The translations under genes were made by a program, and so were the position numbers. A stretch of 18,743 nucleotides of DNA from JACRAR01 sp041665185 (GTDB taxonomy: Bacteria; Pseudomonadota; Gammaproteobacteria; Burkholderiales; Rhodocyclaceae): contig JBAYJH010000063.1 in assembly GCA_041665185.1 (NCBI GenBank), forward strand, positions 1 through 18,743, given 5' to 3'. Shown piece after piece: positions 1 through 6,063 of the stretch (the first letter of the stretch is position 1; each line of letters starts with the position of its first letter). The notes beneath the pieces are model-generated. The model made no database searches. It was given only the letters and a program-made list of their open reading frames with translations, and was not told where the DNA came from.

Positions 1-1983
1 AGGACCACCCAAGGATGGTTCGACCTCGTCCACCCTGAAGACCGGAAAATGGTGAAGGGCTACATGAAGGAAGGAGTCCTTACTCACCGCGGGAAGATGA
101 GCAACGAGCACCGGATCGTTCGCCGGTCCGACGGCGAAGTCCGCTGGGTGATCGGTCTGGGCGAGATGTTCTTCAGCGAAGATGGAACGGCGACTTCGAT
201 GATCGGGACGGTTCAGGATATTACCGAACGCAAGCAGGACGAAGCGCGCCTACAGCTGGCCGCCAGCGTCTTCAGTCACGCCCGCGAAGGTATCACCATC
301 TGCGATGCCGGGGGCATGATCGTAGACGTGAATGACGCCTTCACCCGAATCACCGGTTACGGTCGCGCCGAGGCCCTGGGCCAGAGCCCGCGCCTACTCA
401 AGTCCGGCCGGCACGCGCCGGATTTCTACGCAGCGATGTGGCAAGCCCTGACCGAAACGGGGCACTGGACCGGGGAAATCTGGAACCGCCACAAGGATGG
501 ATCGGTATATGCGGAACTGATCACCATTAGCGCCGTGTGCGACGCCCAGGGCAGAACGCAGAACTATGTCGCCCTGTTCACCGACATCACGCCGATGAAG
601 GAACACCAACAACAACTCGAGCATATCGCCCACTACGACGCGCTGACCACTCTTCCCAACCGCGTCCTGCTGGCCGACCGCCTGCAACAGGCCATGGCGC
701 AGGCGCAGCGGCGCGGACAACCGCTGGCTGTCGCCTACCTCGATCTAGACGGCTTCAAGCAGATCAACGACCGTCACGGACATGAGGCCGGCGATCAACT
801 ATTGATGGCCGTGGCAGCCCGCATGAAACAGGCATTGCGCGATGGCGATACCCTGGCCCGCCTGGGCGGCGACGAGTTCGTCGCCGTGCTGCTGGACCTG
901 GCCGATGTCACCGCCTGCGAGCCGATGCTCACCCGCCTGCTCGCCGCCGCCGCCCAGCCGCTACAGGTCGACGATCTGTCGCTCCAGGTGTCGGCCAGTC
1001 TCGGCGTCACCTTCTACCCCCAGCAGGATGAAGTGGATGCGGATCAGATGCTGCGCCAGGCCGACCAGGCCATGTATCAGGCCAAGGTGGCAGGCAAGAA
1101 CCGCTACCATGTCTTCGACGCCGAGCAGGACCGCAGCGTCCGTGGCCATCATGAGAGCCTGGAGCGGATTCGCCGTGCCCTGGCCGACAACGAGTTCGTG
1201 CTGCATTACCAGCCCAAGGTGAATATGCGCACAGGACAAATCATCGGGGCCGAAGCGTTGATTCGCTGGCAGCACCCGGAACGGGGTCTGCTTGCGCCGG
1301 CGGTATTCCTGCCGGTGATCGAGGATCATCCGCTAGCGGTCAGCCTCGGAGATTGGGTGATCACTAGCGCCCTGGACCAATTGGAGACCTGGCGTGCGAT
1401 GGAGTTGGACTTTCCGGTGAGCGTCAATGTCGGCGCCCGCCAGTTGCAGCAGGCGGATTTTGTCGAGCGCCTGCGCGAGAATCTGGCGGCACACCCGCGA
1501 GTCGGGCCGGGCAACCTGGAAATCGAAGTGCTGGAAACCAGCGCGCTGGAAGATCTGGCCAGGATATCCCAGCTTATCGCGGCTTGCCGGGAGATCGGGG
1601 TCAGTTTCGCCCTCGACGATTTCGGCACCGGTTATTCCTCATTGACCTACCTGAAACATTTGCCGGTCACCCTGCTCAAGATCGACCAGAGCTTCGTTCG
1701 CAATATGCTCGACGACCCGGATGACCTGGCCATTCTGGAGGGTGTGCTGAGCCTGGCCAACGCCTTCCGCCGCGATGTCATCGCCGAGGGGGTGGAGACG
1801 CTCGAGCACTGCGCGATGCTATTGCAACTGGGTTGCGAACTGGCCCAGGGATACGGGATCGCCCGCCCGATGCCAGCACAAGACCTGGCCGCATGGTCGG
1901 CGAACTGGCATCCCGATGCGTTGATTGATCGGCTGGCGGCGCTCAGGGTAGGAAAGCCGGCAGCGGACGACATTCAGGCGTGA
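1..1983 (+). CDS. PAS-PAS-GGDEF-EAL c-di-GMP signalling protein (5' end cut off)
   Basis: This is a cytosolic-looking c-di-GMP turnover protein. The frame is open from base 1, and residues before the first ATG (base 49) already read as PAS domain (GWFDLVHPEDR), so the true start is outside the window. The order is: end of one PAS/PAC domain (to about base 235), a second PAS (about 250-600), GGDEF (about 620-1110) and EAL (about 1150-1900). The GGDEF active site is intact (865-879). An RxxD inhibitory site (RDGD, 838-849) sits five residues before it, so product feedback is likely. The EAL domain keeps EAL (1252-1260), the Asn of VSVNVG, the Glu of EIEVLE, DDFGTGYSS, KIDQSF, EGVET and the late Gln (AQGYGIARP). 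Both activities could therefore be real, or one may dominate, as in many tandem proteins. The stop overlaps the opposite-strand antirepressor gene by 10 bp. Confidence 0.95.
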   Translation, partial: RTTQGWFDLVHPEDRKMVKGYMKEGVLTHRGKMSNEHRIVRRSDGEVRWVIGLGEMFFSEDGTATSMIGTVQDITERKQDEARLQLAASVFSHAREGITICDAGGMIVDVNDAFTRITGYGRAEALGQSPRLLKSGRHAPDFYAAMWQALTETGHWTGEIWNRHKDGSVYAELITISAVCDAQGRTQNYVALFTDITPMKEHQQQLEHIAHYDALTTLPNRVLLADRLQQAMAQAQRRGQPLAVAYLDLDGFKQINDRHGHEAGDQLLMAVAARMKQALRDGDTLARLGGDEFVAVLLDLADVTACEPMLTRLLAAAAQPLQVDDLSLQVSASLGVTFYPQQDEVDADQMLRQADQAMYQAKVAGKNRYHVFDAEQDRSVRGHHESLERIRRALADNEFVLHYQPKVNMRTGQIIGAEALIRWQHPERGLLAPAVFLPVIEDHPLAVSLGDWVITSALDQLETWRAMELDFPVSVNVGARQLQQADFVERLRENLAAHPRVGPGNLEIEVLETSALEDLARISQLIAACREIGVSFALDDFGTGYSSLTYLKHLPVTLLKIDQSFVRNMLDDPDDLAILEGVLSLANAFRRDVIAEGVETLEHCAMLLQLGCELAQGYGIARPMPAQDLAAWSANWHPDALIDRLAALRVGKPAADDIQA

Positions 1984-2810
1984 GCAGGAGTGCGTTCGTC
2001 CACCCGGTAGCGCCGCTGAAGGTACGCCAGTCCTTTGCCGGTCACGAGGGTCCGCGCATACAGGTGTTTTTGCCCGTCCTTGGCGACGAAGCTACGCTGC
2101 ACCACTTTGAAGTAGCCGGCGTCGATGTGGCATTGGTACGGCAGATTGTTGTGCATCAGCAGTCCGGCCCGGCGCAACCATTCGAAGAACTTGATGGCAC
2201 CGACGCCCAGCACCTTGGCGACGGACTGGATGCTTTGCGTGTCGTCCGCCTGGGTGATGGCCTCCTGGAAAGCCAGCTTTTGCGCATCCTCGGCCGCCCT
2301 GGCTTCCAGCGCGATCAGTCGCTCGGTAAAGCCCAGCAGCAGGGTTCTCAATTGCTGCGGATCGGAGAGTGCCTGCTGGACGGCAGCGCCAGGGTCGGTT
2401 GCCTTTAGACGTCGTTCGCTGGCAATCAGATACTGGCGCGCCTGCCGGCCTCTTTCACTGCATTCGACCAACGCCAACTCCTTGGCCATATCGAGGGTCA
2501 GGTCGTAGTCGGCACGCCTTGGCGGCACGCCGAATCCTTCACTCCGTGTCTCGTTCGCTTCATGCGGCACAAAATCAACGTCCCGCACGAAGCCGAATCG
2601 GGCGATGCGTTCATCGATCCAAGCCGCGAAATCCTGGCGGCATTCCAGCCAGGCGTAAAGCGACTGCGCACTGACGGTGGGCACCTGTTCAGTGCCGACT
2701 CGGCGATTCTCGATGGGAATGAGCACCGCCGCCATGGTTTGATGGCTATCCTCCGGCAAGCGGTTGTCTCGGCTCAGGCTGAGGATGGCTTCGTGCAGGC
2801 GTTGTTCCAT
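1974..2810 (-). CDS. Phage-type antirepressor, AntA/AntB domain plus KilAC (ANT) domain
   Basis: This 278-residue protein has two domains of phage antirepressors. Residues about 45-140 match AntA/AntB (SLYAWLECRQDFAAWIDERI, then DLTLDMAKELALVE and GRQARQYLIASERRL). Residues about 180-270 match the KilAC/ANT DNA-binding domain (SVAKVLGVGAIKFFEWLRRA, NNLPYQCHIDAGYF, TLVTGKGLAYLQRRY). Family members bind and inactivate phage repressors, or act as DNA-binding regulators. The ATG at 2808-2810 is preceded by GGAG (2818-2821) with a 7-nt spacer and by a good promoter, so the gene looks expressed. No integrase, repressor or structural phage gene is nearby. It is therefore either a prophage remnant or a domesticated regulator. 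It converges with the GGDEF-EAL gene, with overlapping 3' ends and no room for a terminator between them. Confidence 0.9.
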   Translation of the reverse strand: MEQRLHEAILSLSRDNRLPEDSHQTMAAVLIPIENRRVGTEQVPTVSAQSLYAWLECRQDFAAWIDERIARFGFVRDVDFVPHEANETRSEGFGVPPRRADYDLTLDMAKELALVECSERGRQARQYLIASERRLKATDPGAAVQQALSDPQQLRTLLLGFTERLIALEARAAEDAQKLAFQEAITQADDTQSIQSVAKVLGVGAIKFFEWLRRAGLLMHNNLPYQCHIDAGYFKVVQRSFVAKDGQKHLYARTLVTGKGLAYLQRRYRVDERTPAHA

Positions 2811-2861
2811 TGAATCGCTCCGAATTCAACTGAGTCTCAAACAAGTCGACCGTCACTTTTT

Positions 2862-2890
2862 TATATAGTTCCAGCCAGCGATTACTTCAA
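2862..2890 (-). promoter_or_regulatory. Probable sigma70 promoter of the antirepressor gene
   Basis: Read on the minus strand, a -35 box TTGAAG (2885-2890) is followed by a 17-nt spacer and a -10 box TATATA (2862-2867). Transcription would start near 2855, leaving a leader of about 45 nt before the ATG at 2810. Spacing is ideal and both boxes are close to consensus. This is a prediction from sequence only. Confidence 0.6.
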
Positions 2891-2954
2891 GCGCCTGACG
2901 AGTGATTTCCTGTCCGAAATGCGGGAAAGTGCATCGATGACGCGACTTCCGCGG

Positions 2955-2982
2955 TTGCGCTGAATTGATTAAGGTCTATAAA
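2955..2982 (+). promoter_or_regulatory. Probable sigma70 promoter of the MFS/outer-membrane protein operon
   Basis: The -35 box is TTGCGC (2955-2960) and the -10 box TATAAA (2977-2982), with a 16-nt spacer. A start near 2989 would leave a leader of about 85-90 nt before the GTG start. The -10 box lies inside the palindrome at 2974-2987, so a bound protein would block or modulate initiation. Confidence 0.5.
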
Positions 2983-2987
2983 TAGAC
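2974..2987. promoter_or_regulatory. Candidate operator: inverted repeat GTCTAT-AA-ATAGAC
   Basis: This is a perfect 6-bp inverted repeat with a 2-bp centre. It covers the predicted -10 box of the transporter operon, where a repressor commonly sits. No regulator gene is adjacent to the transporter pair except the antirepressor on the other strand, so the binding protein is unknown. AT-rich -10 regions can be palindromic by chance. Confidence 0.4.
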
Positions 2988-3067
2988 AGTCACCAACTTG
3001 CAGAACGGGAGCGCAATGAGTCGCCCGGCGCCCGCTGGCAGCCTATCGGCCGGACCTGGTGATGAGT

Positions 3068-3072
3068 GGAGA
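3068..3072 (+). promoter_or_regulatory. Ribosome binding site that decides the MFS start
   Basis: GGAGA sits 5 nt before the GTG at 3078. The alternative GTG at 3066 overlaps this element and has only a weak GGTGATGA stretch before it. Confidence 0.5.
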
Positions 3073-3077
3073 AAACC

Positions 3078-4475
3078 GTGACCACTAACGTGGACATCGC
3101 CACCATCATCGACCAACAGAAGTTCGGCTCGTTTCACCTGACGGTGGTGAGCGTGTCGTTCCTGCTGATGCTGGTGGATGGCTACGACAATATCTCGATC
3201 GCCTACATCGCGCCGCTGCTGATTCGGGAATGGGGCGTAGACAAGTCGGCGCTCGGCCCGCTCTTCGGCGCCGGCTTGCTGGGCGGTCTGTTCGGCCCGC
3301 CGCTGTTCGGCTACCTGGGAGACCGCTTTGGGCGCAAGTTCGCGATCATCCTCGGCGCCGGCTTCTTCGGCTTGTTCACCCTCGCCCAGGTCTGGGCGAA
3401 CTCGCTGGGCTCGATGATGGCCTTGCGCTTCATCGCCGGCATCGGCATCGGCGGGGTGCTACCGATCACCATAGCGCTGAATACCGAATTCGCCCCGCGC
3501 CGGATTCGCGCGAGCATGACCATGCTGAGTTTTGTCGGCGTGGCGCTGGGCGGCGCACTGGGTGGGCTGGTGTCCTCGCTGTTCATGGGAACCTACGGCT
3601 GGCAGGTGATCTTCTGGACCGGCGGCATCGCCCCCTTCCTGGTCGGCATACTGGCGCTATGCGTTTTCCCCGAGTCGCTGAAGTTCCTCTCGCTCAAACC
3701 CGCGCGGCGCGCCGAACTGATCCGGGTGCTGGCCAGGCTGGCGCCCGGCACCAGCGTTCCCGAGGGCGCCGAGTTCGTCCTCGGCGACGAAACCAACCGC
3801 GCCCAATTCGCCTTCAAGGATCTGCTCGAAGGGCGGCTGGCCTGGATCACGCCCTTGTTCTGGATTGCCAATGTCATCAGCCTGATGGTGTTCTTCTTCG
3901 TCAACCAGTGGACGCCGGTCCTGCTGGCCAGCAGCGGGTTTCCGGTCGAGCGCGCGGCGCTGTCCACCACCCTGTTCATGCTCGGCGGCTTCGCCGGCGT
4001 GCTGGCGATCATGCGCCCGGTCGACAAGTTCGGCCTGGTTCCCGTACCCATCCTGTTCGCCATCAGCATTCCCGCCGTGGGGCTGATCGGCGTTGCCGGC
4101 TTGCCGGAGTTCACCATCCTGGCGATGGTGTGCCTGGCGGGTTTCTGTTTGATCGCACTGCAATTCGGCATCATCGCCACCGAGAGCCAGGTGTACCCGA
4201 CCTATATCCGCTCCTGGGGGGTGGGGTCCTGTTTCGCCTTCGGGCGCGTCGGCTCGGTCATCGGACCCTTGGTCGGCGGGGCCATGCTGGCGCACGATAT
4301 GCCGATGCAGAATATCTTCTGTGTCGCCAGCGCCCTGCTCGTCATCGGTCTGATCGCGACCATCGAGCTCACGCCCTTGTATCGCCTGAGGATACAAGAA
4401 ATGCTCCAGGGTGAGGTCCCGGCCAGCACACGCACCGTCGATGGATCGGCAATCATCAAGGAGCAGCGAACATGA
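3078..4475 (+). CDS. MFS transporter, aromatic acid:H+ symporter (AAHS) type
   Basis: This is a 12-helix inner-membrane permease of about 465 residues. The first helix carries DGYDNISIAYIAP, matching the DGFD...P signature of PcaK-type aromatic-acid symporters; the two Asp are residues 34 and 37. The loop between helices 2 and 3 has the MFS signature GYLGDRFGRK. The likely role is proton-coupled uptake of an aromatic acid (benzoate or hydroxybenzoate type), but the substrate cannot be read from sequence. I prefer the GTG at 3078 because GGAGA (3068-3072) lies 5 nt upstream. An in-frame GTG at 3066 would add four residues but has a poorer ribosome site. The stop overlaps the ATG of the next gene (ATGA, 4472-4475), implying one operon with translational coupling. 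No aromatic catabolic enzyme is in the window. Confidence 0.92.
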   Translation: MTTNVDIATIIDQQKFGSFHLTVVSVSFLLMLVDGYDNISIAYIAPLLIREWGVDKSALGPLFGAGLLGGLFGPPLFGYLGDRFGRKFAIILGAGFFGLFTLAQVWANSLGSMMALRFIAGIGIGGVLPITIALNTEFAPRRIRASMTMLSFVGVALGGALGGLVSSLFMGTYGWQVIFWTGGIAPFLVGILALCVFPESLKFLSLKPARRAELIRVLARLAPGTSVPEGAEFVLGDETNRAQFAFKDLLEGRLAWITPLFWIANVISLMVFFFVNQWTPVLLASSGFPVERAALSTTLFMLGGFAGVLAIMRPVDKFGLVPVPILFAISIPAVGLIGVAGLPEFTILAMVCLAGFCLIALQFGIIATESQVYPTYIRSWGVGSCFAFGRVGSVIGPLVGGAMLAHDMPMQNIFCVASALLVIGLIATIELTPLYRLRIQEMLQGEVPASTRTVDGSAIIKEQRT

Positions 4476-5443
4476 ACCCGACATTCTCCCTTGCGCATAT
4501 CAACACGCGTTGCGCAACCGTCGCTTTGGCATTGGCAGCCCTGGCCCTGCATGGCGGTCTGGCCGGAGCCGGCGAACTGGGCGGCAGCTCATATCCGGTC
4601 GGTGTCGAACTCGGCTACGGCGACATGCTGCCGCCCGGCCTGTACAACCTCGCCTACTACAGCCGCTCGCAGGCCTCGTCCCTCAAGGGCGAGTCCGGGC
4701 AGGATCTCGGTTGGGCGCGCTACCGCCTGAGCGCGGACACCATTTCTTATCGCCTGCAATATGTCTGGGATACGCCGCTACTGGGCGCCAGCGCCGAATC
4801 GGCGTTGGTACTGCCGTTTCCGGCGGTCGACCTGGAGAAGCGGGTTTCCAGCGCCCTCCCCGATACCAGTGGCAGCCGCTTCGGCATGACCGATCCACTG
4901 CTGGTCCCCCTGCGCCTGGCGTGGAAGGGCGAAACCCTCAATCACTCTGTCGGCCTGGAAATCGTCGCGCCGCTGGGCGCCTACGATGTCAATGCCAGAG
5001 TCAATACCGGGCGCAACTACTGGCAGTTCGCCCCGGCCTACGCGCTGACCTGGCGGCCATCCGCCGAGACGGTCATCGGGCTCAAGCTGCGCTATGGCAT
5101 CAACACCAGGAACGACGAAACCAAGTACCGCTCCGGTGATGAATTCACTCTCGAATACAACGCCGGCTACAAGCTGTCGCCGACCATGACTCTGGGCCTG
5201 CAAGGATATTCCTTCCGCCAGACCACGGACGATGAACTGAATGGACAGCCAACCTCGGCGACCAATGGCAGACTCATCGGCAGCGGCATCGGCAACCGCG
5301 GCAGCGCAAACGCTATCGGCCCCTTCCTGAGCTGCCGGTTCTCCCCGCGCTTCGCCGTCACCGCCAAGTACCAGCAAGACTTCGATGTCAGGAATCGGGG
5401 GGAGTTCAAGCGCTTTTGGTTGCAGGCCTTGCTGCCGTTCTGA
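4472..5443 (+). CDS. SphA-like / MetA-pathway outer-membrane beta-barrel protein
   Basis: This is a 323-residue exported protein. Residues 1 to about 33 form a Sec signal peptide, with the hydrophobic core VALALAALALHGGLAGAG. The mature part has alternating, aromatic-rich beta strands (LGYGDMLPPGLYNLAYYS; TETVIGLKLRYGIN-like segments) and ends in Phe (WLQALLPF), the terminal signature of outer-membrane barrels. The GYGDxLPPG...Y start resembles the SphA / phenol meta-pathway (COG4313-type) family often encoded beside aromatic transporters. It likely forms the outer-membrane channel for the substrate of the MFS partner. The ATG overlaps the MFS stop, and AAGGAG (4459-4464) gives a good ribosome site. 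No strong terminator follows. Family assignment is from pattern; substrate is inference. Confidence 0.85.
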   Translation: MNPTFSLAHINTRCATVALALAALALHGGLAGAGELGGSSYPVGVELGYGDMLPPGLYNLAYYSRSQASSLKGESGQDLGWARYRLSADTISYRLQYVWDTPLLGASAESALVLPFPAVDLEKRVSSALPDTSGSRFGMTDPLLVPLRLAWKGETLNHSVGLEIVAPLGAYDVNARVNTGRNYWQFAPAYALTWRPSAETVIGLKLRYGINTRNDETKYRSGDEFTLEYNAGYKLSPTMTLGLQGYSFRQTTDDELNGQPTSATNGRLIGSGIGNRGSANAIGPFLSCRFSPRFAVTAKYQQDFDVRNRGEFKRFWLQALLPF

Positions 5444-6063
5444 GCTGGCGAAAACCGGCTGAGCGTGATCAGAGATTGAATCCCGCTGTGCGATGCATCG
5501 ATTAATGAGGCCTGCTAGCGTCGGCCCAACTCACCGTGCCTGTCGGCCAGGAAGTAACGGTCGGGGCAGCTTGTCGCTCTCAACGGCCGCCCCAGGTCGA
5601 CACGCGAAAGCAGAGATTGAAGGTCTGCTTCCTATTCTTGCGAATGCGTATTTTGTGCCCTTTGCTGCCCCATGATGTTTTCATGGACACTGGCTGGTAA
5701 CAAAGTGGAGCTGCCGCTCAGACATACGAACGTTCAGTGACAGCCGTCGCCATACCGCACCCATTCTGGGCTAGGCCATGAGAGACGGCTCCGCCCCCGA
5801 CACCGGCCATTCCAAAGCCACTTAAGAAAGGAACACCGGTTTCGATCCTGAACGGCAGCTTGCTGACAACTTGGCGGTCCGGTCAATGCCCTTTGGAGAG
5901 GGTTGATTTAATCGAGTGCGGACGTTCGATTGCTATGGGTAAGTCAACCGCATGTATCTCGGCGCGGATGATAGCTCGGTAGCTTGAATACCAATGAGCT
6001 TGGAATCGCGAAATGGAGTATGGTACCGTATTTGGCTTCTAAAACAATGCAATAGTCAATTGA
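5444..6063. other. 620-bp intergenic stretch without a convincing gene
   Basis: All frames are broken into short pieces, and the base composition looks more AT-rich than the flanking genes. It holds a hairpin with 7-bp arms (AAGCAGA at 5608-5614, TCTGCTT at 5624-5630), an 11-bp direct repeat CAGAGATTGAA (5470-5480 and 5611-5621), and a near-palindrome around GGTACC (6019-6030) about 35 bp before the kinase start. None of these is diagnostic. The promoter of the signalling cluster should be here, but I see no clear -35/-10 pair. A decayed gene or an unrecognised small RNA cannot be excluded. Confidence 0.6.

Noticed and set aside
3230..4414. Long + strand ORF (394 codons) and a 275-codon minus-strand ORF inside the MFS gene
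   Set aside because: Both are shadows caused by high GC in the third codon position; they are low-complexity, rich in Arg, Gly and Asp, and lack domains.
5443..5460. Small hairpin (AGCTGG, loop, CCGGCT) at the end of the outer-membrane protein gene
   Set aside because: The stem is six pairs including one G-T pair and is not followed by a T tract, so it is not a convincing intrinsic terminator.
5470..5621. Direct repeat CAGAGATTGAA (two copies 141 bp apart) as a possible attachment site or CRISPR-like unit
   Set aside because: Only two short copies, with no integrase, cas genes or regular spacing.
5493..5675. 60-codon + strand ORF in the gap after the outer-membrane protein gene
   Set aside because: No ribosome site, no recognisable motif, and composition of random reading frames; treated as non-coding.
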